In this document: positions 41,828-49,961 of the stretch, piece after piece
Layout of the letters: every line of letters starts with the position of its first letter
How positions within the stretch are numbered: position 1 is the first letter of the stretch
DNA from: a virus
Virus record (IMG/VR): IMGVR_UViG_3300013005_003552
Location: 80,266 to 144,265 of that record
Strand: one strand, 5' to 3'
Length of the DNA: 64,000 bases
Position numbers and translations under genes: made by a program
Notes under the pieces: generated by a model
The model's database searches: none
Told to the model about the DNA's origin: nothing
What the model saw: only the letters and a program-made list of their open reading frames with translations

Positions 41828-43010
41828 GTTATACTACATGGGTCTTGAAAGTTACAAAGCTCGGTACACACTACAGCTAACAGAATGGAATCGTCGTGTG
41901 TTCGAACGACGCGGACTTGATGTTAGTTATGTACCAGGACTTACTCTGGACAATGGAGAAAAGATTGTGGTTGGTCAGGTGCTGGATGCACATGGTCGCA
42001 CATACTTTGGCATGAGCCAGCTGATGAATCTAGTTAGACTAATGCAGCAAGGAGAAGTAACCAGTGAAGATGTTATCTACTTTGAAGACATGTTTCAGCC
42101 CGGTATTGAGAGCTTACCTTATATTCTCAATCAAGTGCCTGCTAATCTGCGTCCTCGCATTTTTGTCCGTTGTCTTGCTCAAGCCATTGATCCTGATGAC
42201 TTCGTACATGTATGGGGCATGTCTAAGTGGATGGGCTTGTATGAAAAAATGGTATGCGAACTTGTCCGGGACTCAGGAGGCGCAGTACTAGCCACCAATG
42301 AAGAAATGGTCATGCACATGAAGATTGCAGGATGGGATTGTCCTATCTACAACATTTCAGGCCTGGCCTTTGGCAAGGATGAAGTGCGTGAGCGTGTACC
42401 TGGCGAACTCAAACCATTCCTTGAACGCAGTATGCGTGTGGGCTTTGCAGCTCGCTGGGATCAAGAGAAACAGCCCAACTTTTACATGGACTTGATTGAA
42501 CTCTACCATGAGCGCAATCCCGGCAACACAGTAGAGTTTGCTGTGTTCTCTGGTGCGCCATTGCGTACCAACAATGACAGCTACATGGCTCGTACACGAC
42601 AAATGCAAGCCGAAGGCAAACTGACAATCTATGAAGATCTAGAAAAGAACGACTACTATGCTCTTCTTGCTGACACTCGGGTGTTGTTCAATTGTGCTTT
42701 ACAAGACTGGGTTTCTAACACAGTGAGCGAAGCAGATACTCTTGGTTGCAATGTACTTTATCCTGCTTACCGTAGTTTCCCCGAGTCCTTTGGCAATGAT
42801 CACACTAGATTGTATGTGCCTTGGTCATTGAAAGACGCTTGTAAGAAACTGGAGAAACTTTTGTACCTGGAAAGTTCTCGTATGGGCAAGATCAGTGACT
42901 GGACCAATGGCACTGTAGATCGTATTGTCGACATCATCGAAGGCCAAGGCGAGCAATGGTTGCGCATGAGTACAGACTATCGTAAACACACTCACGAAAG
43001 TAAATTCTAA
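41820..43010 (+). CDS. GT-B-type glycosyltransferase
   Basis: The 396-residue protein looks like a two-domain GT-B glycosyltransferase. The C-terminal domain has SMRVGFAARWDQEKQPNFYMDL, a VEFAVFSGAPLRTNN strand, YYALLADTRVLFNCALQDWV and a SEADTLGCNVLYPAYRSFPE segment like the nucleotide-sugar-binding E-x7-E region. Acceptor is unknown; phage DNA glucosylation is one option for T4-like phages, surface glycans another. ATG 41820 overlaps the previous stop by 8 nt. GalE and HldD genes lie nearby. Confidence 0.72.
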   Translation: MRKLYYMGLESYKARYTLQLTEWNRRVFERRGLDVSYVPGLTLDNGEKIVVGQVLDAHGRTYFGMSQLMNLVRLMQQGEVTSEDVIYFEDMFQPGIESLPYILNQVPANLRPRIFVRCLAQAIDPDDFVHVWGMSKWMGLYEKMVCELVRDSGGAVLATNEEMVMHMKIAGWDCPIYNISGLAFGKDEVRERVPGELKPFLERSMRVGFAARWDQEKQPNFYMDLIELYHERNPGNTVEFAVFSGAPLRTNNDSYMARTRQMQAEGKLTIYEDLEKNDYYALLADTRVLFNCALQDWVSNTVSEADTLGCNVLYPAYRSFPESFGNDHTRLYVPWSLKDACKKLEKLLYLESSRMGKISDWTNGTVDRIVDIIEGQGEQWLRMSTDYRKHTHESKF

Positions 43011-43012
43011 TT

Positions 43013-43117
43013 ATGATTTATGTCATTGGAATCCTTTTGGTGGTCGCCATGTACTTTTTCATCTGCATGGTAGACAGCGAAACCAAACATCACGACCAGG
43101 ATTCCAATGGACTTTGA
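43013..43117 (+). CDS. Very small membrane peptide, 34 residues
   Basis: This frame starts 2 nt after the glycosyltransferase stop and overlaps the next gene by 11 nt. The product has a single hydrophobic helix (VIGILLVVAMYFFICMV) and a short polar tail. Support comes from position and composition only. Confidence 0.45.
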   Translation: MIYVIGILLVVAMYFFICMVDSETKHHDQDSNGL

Positions 43118-43346
43118 GCTGTGGCATCAATTGTTAACTGAAACTGTGTATTGGCAAGACATCAACCCTCACAGGTCTCTTGATATTTTGCAACGCACTG
43201 CTGTGGCCTGGGCACATGATCAGAAGTATTTTATGCAATCTGGTCCTGACCGGGTGGATTTGACAAAACTCTACGAACAATATAAACTACTAGAAACTCT
43301 CAAAGGAACTTATCATGGCGAAGAAATCGGATCAGAACACTGCTGA
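43107..43346 (+). CDS. Hypothetical protein
   Basis: The 79-residue protein is not recognised; it is rich in His, Trp and Tyr and probably helical. It overlaps the following gene by 32 nt, unusually long for this genome, but both frames show phage-like composition. Function unknown. Confidence 0.58.
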   Translation: MDFELWHQLLTETVYWQDINPHRSLDILQRTAVAWAHDQKYFMQSGPDRVDLTKLYEQYKLLETLKGTYHGEEIGSEHC

Positions 43347-44391
43347 ACCAGTGAACCCAGAACATGAACATCTAATCGAGGTACTAAAGTTCACTCCGCG
43401 TACTTACAAAATCCAGCTATGGGGTTACGGCGGTGAGTACGCCATGGGCACTGTGGACCGAAACATATATGATTACTTTCGTAGGCGTAGATTGAGCGTG
43501 GCTGATTTTGCCTGGGACAGTGACTATGCTGAAACTCATAACATACCAGAATCCATGTGGCCATTTGTTCCAGGATCTTGGTATGAATGCGAAAACATGG
43601 GACATGTGTACGGAGTAGACCGAGCATCTGGCACCATGCAGATTTTGGATGAAAATGGCGAAGTGGTGTATGAACGCAGCTTGGAAGAACTTGATGGTTG
43701 TGATGTAGAGCTTAACACTCGCGACGAAATTTGGATTGATAGTCAACCCAAAGATACTGTTGTATTTTTTGGTTACACCGCTGACAAAGGAACCTTCTTT
43801 GAAGCTGACATAGAGCTTGGTGCTCCTTTTGATCCAGAAAAACTATGCTTGGTTATTGATGATTTTGATTCAAATGAGATCATCACAGGTGCAGAGTACG
43901 ATGGCGAAGAACTGTGCAACGACGGCGGAGATACCAATGGCAAAGGATCTGATTTTGCATTCTACATTGCAGGCAGTAACAAAGGCCAGGGCTATGAGAG
44001 ATATCGCGACATGGACGATATCAAATACAATCTTACCAATTGGTTTCCTAGCAAAATCAAGCCTGTAGTTGCAGGTATATATGAAGTGGAAGCCAAACAA
44101 GGACATATCTATCATGCTGTGTGGTCTGGCGAGTTCTGGCACAATGAATGGAGTGATACAAAAGAACCATTGAAAATCAAGCAATGGCGAGGCATCGCCT
44201 ATGATCCAGACGAGCAATTTCTTCGTGATGAGTTAGATCAAATATACTTGTCGCTTGTTGTTGAAGACCAAGATGCTGAAGTACTAAATTGCGAACATTG
44301 CGGCTGGAGCGGCAGTGCCAACAACACCAATGACTGGGATGGCCAAATGTGTTGCCCTGACTGTGGCGAACCTGTACAATCTATCAATTGA
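43315..44391 (+). CDS. Hypothetical protein with C-terminal zinc ribbon
   Basis: The 358-residue acidic protein ends with CEHCGWSGSANNTNDW then CCPDCGEP, a classic four-cysteine zinc ribbon. The rest is beta-rich with many Asp and Trp residues and no known catalytic motif. It overlaps the previous gene by 32 nt and is followed 10 nt later by galE. A nucleic-acid-binding or modification role is possible but unsupported. Confidence 0.68.
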   Translation: MAKKSDQNTAEPVNPEHEHLIEVLKFTPRTYKIQLWGYGGEYAMGTVDRNIYDYFRRRRLSVADFAWDSDYAETHNIPESMWPFVPGSWYECENMGHVYGVDRASGTMQILDENGEVVYERSLEELDGCDVELNTRDEIWIDSQPKDTVVFFGYTADKGTFFEADIELGAPFDPEKLCLVIDDFDSNEIITGAEYDGEELCNDGGDTNGKGSDFAFYIAGSNKGQGYERYRDMDDIKYNLTNWFPSKIKPVVAGIYEVEAKQGHIYHAVWSGEFWHNEWSDTKEPLKIKQWRGIAYDPDEQFLRDELDQIYLSLVVEDQDAEVLNCEHCGWSGSANNTNDWDGQMCCPDCGEPVQSIN

Positions 44392-44401
44392 GAAAAATAA
44401 A

Positions 44402-45382
44402 ATGATCAAAGTATTTGTTACAGGAGCAACTGGCTATATTGGTAGCCATGTATGCAAGAAATTAAAAGAAGATGGCTATGAAGTAATTGGTCTTGACCGT
44501 GTGCGCAGAGAACACACCCTGCAATACATGGATCAATTTATAGAAGCAGACTATCATAGTCAAACCTGCATTGATGCACTGGTGCAGCATGCACCCCAAG
44601 CAGTTATTCATCTAGCAGGTACTAGTCTAGTAGGACCCAGTGTGAGTGATCCTGGCGAATACTATACAAACAATGTGGCCAAGACTGCTGCATTGCTAAA
44701 TGCCATACGGTTTCTAGAACACATGCCAGTGGTAGTTTTTTCTAGCAGTGCCGCGGTGTATGGTGCACCAGAAAAAGACCTGATACACGAAAACGATCCT
44801 TATAGCCCACTGAGTCCATATGGACAAAGCAAGGCCATGATTGAAATCATGCTAACGGATTTTTTCAAGGCCTACGGCATGTGCAGTGCCAGTCTGCGTT
44901 ACTTCAATGCCTGTGGTGCTGACGAGTCTGGAACTCTTGGTCAAGCACCTGGTGCAACACACATTGTGGCTAGATTATTAGAAAGTGCTAGAGATAAAAC
45001 AAAATTTACTCTTTACGGTAATGATTATAATACCGCAGATGGTACTTGTGTGAGAGATTATGTGCATGTGAGTGATCTAGCCTCGGCTCATAGCCTAGCA
45101 GTGTCGTACCTAATGAGCGATATGGATCCTTGCTTTGCTCTAAATCTTGGCACAGGCCAAGGATACAGCAATCAAGAAGTCATTGACACAGTTATCCAAA
45201 CTGTTGGGTCTGTTGACATTTCTGTTGGCCCACGACGAGCCGGAGATCCTGATCAACTGGTAGCAGGAAATGTGTTAGCCAAAGCAAAACTAGGTTGGCA
45301 TCCAGAAAACTCTAATTTGTCCAATATTGTAACTTCTGCATGGAAGTGGTATAATAACCCATCAAATCAAGTTGACAACTGA
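44402..45382 (+). CDS. galE: UDP-glucose 4-epimerase-like SDR (GalE type)
   Basis: The 326-residue extended SDR has the NAD-binding TGATGYIGSH at the N-terminus, VIHLAGTSLVGPSV, SSSAAVYG with the catalytic Ser region, YGQSK with Tyr and Lys, and LRYFNACGADESG as in GalE. It would interconvert UDP-glucose and UDP-galactose or a related UDP-sugar. ATG 44402 is the first residue before the Rossmann strand; the earlier ATG at 44315 lies in the preceding gene. A glycosyltransferase gene lies 1.4 kb upstream. Confidence 0.87.
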   Translation: MIKVFVTGATGYIGSHVCKKLKEDGYEVIGLDRVRREHTLQYMDQFIEADYHSQTCIDALVQHAPQAVIHLAGTSLVGPSVSDPGEYYTNNVAKTAALLNAIRFLEHMPVVVFSSSAAVYGAPEKDLIHENDPYSPLSPYGQSKAMIEIMLTDFFKAYGMCSASLRYFNACGADESGTLGQAPGATHIVARLLESARDKTKFTLYGNDYNTADGTCVRDYVHVSDLASAHSLAVSYLMSDMDPCFALNLGTGQGYSNQEVIDTVIQTVGSVDISVGPRRAGDPDQLVAGNVLAKAKLGWHPENSNLSNIVTSAWKWYNNPSNQVDN

Positions 45383-45400
45383 TCTAAATAAGTTTACAAT
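45372..45400 (+). promoter_or_regulatory. Sigma70-type promoter with embedded late motif, folE
   Basis: TTGACA (45372-45377) and TACAAT (45395-45400) are 17 bp apart. The spacer holds TCTAAATA (45383-45390), a late-type core, as in the gp45 promoter. The -35 overlaps the end of galE. Confidence 0.72.
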
Positions 45401-45438
45401 ACACAACTAGCCATCCTCGGCTATAACTCGGAGAGCAA

Positions 45439-46206
45439 ATGGTTTACAACAAAGCATACATTAGCAATGACGAAGAAACCGCACTAGACGCCATGGCAGG
45501 CGATGGCGGTTATGCCCTGGGGCAAGCACACAAACAGATTGCAGCAAAAATGCGCCGTGAAGGCAAGCGATTCTGGGCAGGCGATAACATCAGCGACTAT
45601 GTTGACGATAAGGCCAAAGAACAACTGATTGACGAAGCGCGAGCTGCATTTGAACTTGTGCTAGACACACTGCTAATTGATCGACACAATGATCCTAACA
45701 GCCACGGCACAGCACAACGCTTGGCCAAGATGTATTACAACGAAATAATGGCAGGACGATATGAATCAGCACCAGACGCAACAGCATTCCCAAACAACAC
45801 CACAGACCGATACGAAGGTATGCTGGTTGTGCGTTCTGAGTTACGCAGTATGTGTAGTCATCACCATCAGCCTGTCAGTGGCGTTGCTTATATTGGAATT
45901 ATCGCTGCCGAAAAACTAATTGGTCTGTCTAAGTATACTCGTATTGCTCAGTGGTGTGCTCGTCGTGGCACTCTCCAGGAGGAACTGGCCAATGACATTG
46001 CTAGGGAGATCAGCCGAGCCACCGGAAGCAAAAATGTAGGTGTTTACATACAGGCCACGCATGATTGCTGTGAGAATCGCGGCATCATGGCACACAGTTC
46101 ATTGACCCAGACCACTGTGCTGACAGGTGCATTCAAAGACGATCACAGTGTGAAGAAAGAGTTCATGGACAATATTAAACTACAGCAAGAATTTGCTCCG
46201 AGGTAA
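45439..46206 (+). CDS. folE: GTP cyclohydrolase I
   Basis: The 255-residue protein is FolE, which turns GTP into 7,8-dihydroneopterin triphosphate, the first step to 7-deazaguanines (and folate). Zinc ligands are visible at MCSHHHQP (C139 and the His run) and DCCENRG (C210); the LSKYTRIAQWCARR and GVYIQATHDC segments are family hallmarks. An N-terminal extension of about 60 residues precedes the catalytic domain. CGGAGAG precedes the ATG. With queD and queE about 4-6 kb downstream and the TGT-like gene upstream, it most likely supplies a deazaguanine pathway. Confidence 0.93.
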   Translation: MVYNKAYISNDEETALDAMAGDGGYALGQAHKQIAAKMRREGKRFWAGDNISDYVDDKAKEQLIDEARAAFELVLDTLLIDRHNDPNSHGTAQRLAKMYYNEIMAGRYESAPDATAFPNNTTDRYEGMLVVRSELRSMCSHHHQPVSGVAYIGIIAAEKLIGLSKYTRIAQWCARRGTLQEELANDIAREISRATGSKNVGVYIQATHDCCENRGIMAHSSLTQTTVLTGAFKDDHSVKKEFMDNIKLQQEFAPR

Positions 46207-46209
46207 AAA

Positions 46210-46377
46210 ATGGAGATACAACCCAAAGATCCCAGTCGCGGACATTTTTATGTGAGCCTTGCAAAAAGTGCGATTAGAATATTTGCTGGTGGTGTATTGA
46301 TGGCCGGAAATATTTGGCTAGCCGGTGTATGCATTGTACTGGCTGAAGGATTGGGTATTATTGAGGAACTGGTATGA
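46210..46377 (+). CDS. Small membrane protein, 55 residues
   Basis: This short frame starts 3 nt after folE and overlaps the next ATG by 4 nt. The product has a central hydrophobic stretch (IRIFAGGVLMAGNIWLAGVC). Coupling on both sides supports a gene. Function unknown. Confidence 0.58.
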   Translation: MEIQPKDPSRGHFYVSLAKSAIRIFAGGVLMAGNIWLAGVCIVLAEGLGIIEELV

Positions 46378-46613
46378 CCACTGCCAAAGAACTCAGTGAT
46401 AATCTCATAGCTAGAGCCAAGGCCATGCAGTCTTTTCGCATTGTCAAACAATTGGACGATGCTGACATTATTTTCAGCGCAGGCGTAGTACCATTTGATC
46501 TTAAAATAAACAAAGACGGGCGCATGACAGTCACAGTGTATGCCCTGACACTGGAAGAAGCCAACGACCAAGTTGATGCTTGGATAAAACACTTAGAAGA
46601 GGGAGATGATTAA
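46374..46613 (+). CDS. Hypothetical protein
   Basis: The 79-residue protein is a helix-strand-strand-helix type with an acidic end (EANDQVDAWIKHLEEGDD). It overlaps its neighbours by 4 nt and 1 nt. It is not recognised. Confidence 0.62.
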   Translation: MTTAKELSDNLIARAKAMQSFRIVKQLDDADIIFSAGVVPFDLKINKDGRMTVTVYALTLEEANDQVDAWIKHLEEGDD

Positions 46614-46816
46614 TGAAAAAAGATATTATCAAGGCAACACAGGCATACCTAGAAGCAGGCATTGAAAAGCATAAGGCCAACATCAATATCATGTTGAACA
46701 ATCCCATGGGCATCCATGATCATACAGATTTCATGGGCGCACTTGACGCCGAACTTGGTAAAATGAGCGAATACAGAGACAAACTGGAAACACTCAATTC
46801 GTATTGGAAAGGCTAA
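46613..46816 (+). CDS. Small helical phage protein
   Basis: The 67-residue helical protein contains the HKANINIMLNNPMGIHDHTD segment, which I associate with small conserved proteins in T4-like phages. No function is known to me. It overlaps the previous gene by one base (TAATG). Confidence 0.65.
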   Translation: MKKDIIKATQAYLEAGIEKHKANINIMLNNPMGIHDHTDFMGALDAELGKMSEYRDKLETLNSYWKG

Positions 46817-46818
46817 TC

Positions 46819-47358
46819 ATGAGTGCAGTACGAGAAAAAGATTCTGCAGATTTTGATCTAGAAGCGTTTGTTGACTTGTTTGACGAAGCACTGACCAGTG
46901 ATGATCCCAGTGTTCAAAAAACTCTACAGCATCTCATGGTTATCTGTGCGCTAGCTCGTAATCATGCTAGACACGATTCTCGTAACGGCCCATTGCGAAG
47001 ACTGTTTGAAGATATAAAACATCTTAATTCAAGATTAAACAATCTAGAGAGTCAACGTGGCATGCATCATCCTGGCTACGGTCCTGTTCCGCCAACTAAC
47101 CCAACTATCTGGCCACCTGTTGTTACTCAGCCAGGAACAGCTAGCCCAAATTGGCCAGGCCCAAATCAAATCTGGTGCGGCACTGACACCACCGCTGTCT
47201 GGTGCGGCACTGACACCACCGCTGTCAGCGTGAGTTTGCCTGAGAACAGTGCAGTTGCTCAAAGTGTAAGTGCAACTATTGCAGAGCGAGTGGATGATCT
47301 GTTAAAATCAAACTACAAAGGCTCCAGTGTTGGGACTGTAAATGTTAAAATTGCTTGA
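46819..47358 (+). CDS. Hypothetical protein with Pro-rich middle
   Basis: The 179-residue protein has a helical N-terminal half, a Pro/Gly/Trp-rich middle and a helical C-terminus. A perfect 27-bp tandem duplication at 47171-47224 gives two copies of WCGTDTTAV in frame. ATG 46819 is preferred over ATG 46804, which lies in the preceding gene. Function unknown. Confidence 0.65.
   Translation: MSAVREKDSADFDLEAFVDLFDEALTSDDPSVQKTLQHLMVICALARNHARHDSRNGPLRRLFEDIKHLNSRLNNLESQRGMHHPGYGPVPPTNPTIWPPVVTQPGTASPNWPGPNQIWCGTDTTAVWCGTDTTAVSVSLPENSAVAQSVSATIAERVDDLLKSNYKGSSVGTVNVKIA
47171..47224 (+). repeat. Perfect 27-bp tandem duplication
   Basis: Two identical 27-bp copies lie head to tail inside the gene at 46819, adding nine residues in frame. 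Identity suggests a recent duplication. Confidence 0.9.
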
Positions 47359-47812
47359 ACGACTAGGTAGAAAACGCATTATCAACGATAGGCTCAACGA
47401 TGAGCCATATCTTGAACGCTATTATCTTTTTCTTAAAGAAAGAAAGAAATTTCCGTTCAATGTATTTTTACACAAGTTCTTAAAAGGAGACCCAGACGAT
47501 GTACATGATCACCCATGGCCGTATTGCACTTTCATACTTGCGGGAGGTTACTACGAGTGGATTCCGGAGTTTAATGACTCAGGTACCAAGGTCAGTGAAA
47601 CACGGCATTGGCGTGGGCCTGGCCATTTCCGCTTTTGCAGGGCTGGTAGCTTTCATCGTATTGAACTTAAAGATGGTGTAACTGCATGGACTTTATTCAT
47701 GCCAGGACCTCATCAACGAGAATGGGGATTTTTAATAGGACAAGATCCAAACAAAGATTGGGAACACAATGAAAGTTATCTCACCCGGCGTGGTGGCACT
47801 AAAGCCGTTTAA
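47342..47812 (+). CDS. Cupin-like protein
   Basis: The 156-residue protein has a cupin-like core: DDVHDHPWPYCTFILAGGYY (H55, H57 as metal ligands) and FRFCRAGSFHRIEL with the third His, then WTLFMPGPHQREWGF. This suggests a metal-dependent oxygenase or sugar-binding cupin; phages of several groups carry relatives. It overlaps the preceding gene by 17 nt and the next by 44 nt. Substrate unknown. Confidence 0.7.
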   Translation: MLKLLERLGRKRIINDRLNDEPYLERYYLFLKERKKFPFNVFLHKFLKGDPDDVHDHPWPYCTFILAGGYYEWIPEFNDSGTKVSETRHWRGPGHFRFCRAGSFHRIELKDGVTAWTLFMPGPHQREWGFLIGQDPNKDWEHNESYLTRRGGTKAV

Positions 47813-48104
47813 GATTCATACCACTGCTCTCACACAAGAAATGGTAGACTGGTGGGTCATGGTCGGCGCGGAAGCTCAAGAAATCACTGACGACCATTGG
47901 GCCAAAGCTGGCCGTATGATAGCTAAACACTATCGCATACGCATGGGCCAGGGCGACTGGAGTCACAAGTTCAACGATGGCAGTAACAACTATCTTATTC
48001 ATTTGCGTGAAGAGTTTGCCCCCGAAGCCAGCTTGTTCATGTTAAAATTTCACGAGACAATTATCAATCACGACTGTAAGGTACCAGACTATGACTTCTC
48101 CTAA
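47769..48104 (+). CDS. Hypothetical protein
   Basis: The 111-residue protein is not recognised. It overlaps the cupin-like gene by 44 nt and the phosphoribosyltransferase gene by 14 nt. It is alpha/beta with several His and Trp residues. Both overlaps are long but composition is natural. Confidence 0.58.
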   Translation: MKVISPGVVALKPFKIHTTALTQEMVDWWVMVGAEAQEITDDHWAKAGRMIAKHYRIRMGQGDWSHKFNDGSNNYLIHLREEFAPEASLFMLKFHETIINHDCKVPDYDFS

Positions 48105-48660
48105 CAAAATTGTAACTATTGATCAAACACAGTTGAACGGATACATTCACAGTATCATGCGTCAAATGGCTGCTGACAATTGGCGTCCAGACTATATTGT
48201 GGGTATCACTCGAGGAGGTCTTGTGCCTGCTGTGATGATCAGCCAATATCTAGACATTCCCATGCACACCTTAAACATCAGCTTTCGCGATGCAGAGCTA
48301 GGGCCTGAAAGCAATCTCTGGATGGCAGAGGATGCATTTGGGTATGTGCCCACAGATGTTGCGCCTAGACCAGCAAACATGACTGTGTCTGATCCTGCAC
48401 TGCGCAAGAAGATTCTTATTGTAGACGATATCAATGACACTGGTCGCACACTACGCTGGATCAAAGAAGACTGGGAATCAGGTTGTTTGCCTAGAGATGA
48501 AACCTGGAACGATATCTGGCATCACAATGTACAATTTGCCACTGTGGTGGACAACGACTCAAGTGAATTTAAGGGTGTTGACTACGCTGGACTAATTATT
48601 AACAAACATGAAGACCCTTGCTGGATTGAATTCCCTTGGGAGAATTGGTGGGCAAAATGA
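48091..48660 (+). CDS. Type I phosphoribosyltransferase
   Basis: The 189-residue protein has the PRPP-binding signature ILIVDDINDTGRTL and an upstream YIVGITRGGLVPAVMIS loop, as in xanthine/hypoxanthine phosphoribosyltransferases. It would attach a base to PRPP to form a nucleotide. With deazaguanine genes nearby, salvage of a purine-like base is conceivable, which is inference. It overlaps the next gene by 4 nt. Confidence 0.82.
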   Translation: MTSPNKIVTIDQTQLNGYIHSIMRQMAADNWRPDYIVGITRGGLVPAVMISQYLDIPMHTLNISFRDAELGPESNLWMAEDAFGYVPTDVAPRPANMTVSDPALRKKILIVDDINDTGRTLRWIKEDWESGCLPRDETWNDIWHHNVQFATVVDNDSSEFKGVDYAGLIINKHEDPCWIEFPWENWWAK

Positions 48661-49148
48661 TTAATGGCAAAAAAGTAGGATTTACCGCAAGCACATTTGA
48701 TTTACTACATGCAGGGCATGTGGCCATGTTGCGCGAAGCAAAAGAACACTGTGAATATCTTATCTGTGCTTTACAAAATGATCCTACACTGGATCGTCCT
48801 AGTAAAAATAAACCTGTTCAAAGCATAGTTGAAAGACAGCTACAATTGGCAGCATGCAAGTATGTTGATGAAGTTTGGGTATATAACACAGAAAAAGACC
48901 TAGAAGATCTTTTACTAATTCTTCCCATAAATGTGAGAATCTTGGGAGTCGAGTACGAAGGCAAAGAATTCACCGGCAGAGAAATTTGCCACAAGCGCGG
49001 AATTGAATTGTTCTTTAACGGCCGTGATCACAGTTTTAGTTCTAGCGAACTGCGTCAACGAGTGGCTAATGCAGAAGAATTTAAGAAAAAGTTGCAAGCA
49101 TTTGAACCAGTAGGATCAGATGACACTGGAGGCCCTAGTGAGAAATAA
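48657..49148 (+). CDS. Cytidylyltransferase-like nucleotidyltransferase
   Basis: The 163-residue protein matches the glycerol-3-phosphate cytidylyltransferase (TagD)/RfaE-C type: VGFTASTFDLLHAGHVAML with the HxGH motif (H18, H21), a YLICALQNDP strand and FSSSELRQRV as the ISSTxIR-like motif. It would activate a phosphorylated alcohol or sugar with CTP or ATP. With the HldD-like epimerase at 50414, a heptose-type sugar nucleotide is one option. It overlaps the phosphoribosyltransferase gene as ATGA. Confidence 0.8.
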   Translation: MINGKKVGFTASTFDLLHAGHVAMLREAKEHCEYLICALQNDPTLDRPSKNKPVQSIVERQLQLAACKYVDEVWVYNTEKDLEDLLLILPINVRILGVEYEGKEFTGREICHKRGIELFFNGRDHSFSSSELRQRVANAEEFKKKLQAFEPVGSDDTGGPSEK

Positions 49149-49151
49149 ATA
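49144..49151 (+). promoter_or_regulatory. T4-type late promoter motif, start codon adjacent
   Basis: AATAAATA overlaps the stop of the preceding gene. The ATG at 49157 lies 6 nt after it, so a late transcript would be leaderless. Confidence 0.5.
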
Positions 49152-49156
49152 CAAGC

Positions 49157-49333
49157 ATGTGGACTCTAGTGATAATGCTACACGCTGTTTCGCCCAATGT
49201 GCCCCCGTCCAAAGGGTCAATAACCTTTATGACTCAAAATTTTGAAGAATGTCAAAAAGTAAGAGACACACTAACAAGATCATGGGCGTCAGACCGTTAT
49301 CGCGTTACTGCAAACTGCATTTTTATCAAATAA
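49157..49333 (+). CDS. Small protein, 58 residues
   Basis: This short frame directly follows a late-promoter motif. The product has a hydrophobic start (MWTLVIMLHAV), two conserved-looking cysteines (EECQKV and ANCIF) and a basic middle. Small phage proteins with a similar layout are common. No SD is visible. Confidence 0.55.
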   Translation: MWTLVIMLHAVSPNVPPSKGSITFMTQNFEECQKVRDTLTRSWASDRYRVTANCIFIK

Positions 49334-49385
49334 ATCAACCCAGCGGTCTTTGGCATCACTCCCGCTATACAAACTCTGCTGCCTA

Positions 49386-49394
49386 TGCTATAAT
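49386..49394 (+). promoter_or_regulatory. Extended -10 promoter for queD
   Basis: TGC-TATAAT forms an extended -10 element 20 nt before the queD ATG. No good -35 box is seen. An inverted repeat CCTATG-CATAGG (49382-49404) flanks the -10 and could be an operator. Confidence 0.55.
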
Positions 49395-49413
49395 CTAACA
49401 TAGGAGAAAACAC

Positions 49414-49959
49414 ATGGCAAGAAATTTTTCAACAAAAACTTACGGTAACGATCGCGGCTATTCCTGCTGCTTCAGACAGTGGAAGGCCACTCATAGTCAT
49501 TGCAGTTTGATGCATGGCTATAGTTTAGGTTTCCGTTTTGTGTTTGAAGCCGAGCAACTAGACGAACGCAATTGGGTGCAAGACTTTGGTGGCTTAAAAG
49601 AAATCAAGGCCTGGTTGGACACACAGTTTGATCATACCACGGTGATCGCAGAAGATGATCCTCTACTGGATCGTTTCAAACAAATGGCAGGTTGGAGTCG
49701 CATGGCCGAAGTTGACGGCAAACCAGATGAAGTTCAGAAAAGTCCATACCATAATCAAGGTGTAATTGATTTGCGTATTGTGCCTGCTGTGGGATGCGAA
49801 GCATTTGCAGAATTTGTTTACAAACATGTTGCACAATGGCTAGCCGCTGACCCAACCAACAAGTATCAAAATTTGCTAGGCGACGAACATCAGCGAGTAA
49901 AATTGGTGAGTGCTGAAGTGTTTGAACATTCAGGTAACAGTGCTATCTACGAAGGATAA
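49414..49959 (+). CDS. queD: 6-carboxytetrahydropterin synthase QueD
   Basis: The 181-residue protein is a QueD/PTPS T-fold enzyme, which turns dihydroneopterin triphosphate into 6-carboxytetrahydropterin. Visible are SCCFRQWKATHSHC (C30 as catalytic Cys), LMHGYSLGFRF in place of the HGH zinc motif, NWVQDFGGLKEIKAWL, QFDHTTVIAEDDPLL and a late EVFEHSGN region. The His to Tyr change at the second zinc ligand (position 36) is a known-looking variant of this subfamily from memory. TAGGAG precedes the ATG. It follows FolE in the pathway and precedes QueE. Confidence 0.87.
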   Translation: MARNFSTKTYGNDRGYSCCFRQWKATHSHCSLMHGYSLGFRFVFEAEQLDERNWVQDFGGLKEIKAWLDTQFDHTTVIAEDDPLLDRFKQMAGWSRMAEVDGKPDEVQKSPYHNQGVIDLRIVPAVGCEAFAEFVYKHVAQWLAADPTNKYQNLLGDEHQRVKLVSAEVFEHSGNSAIYEG

Positions 49960-49961
49960 CT

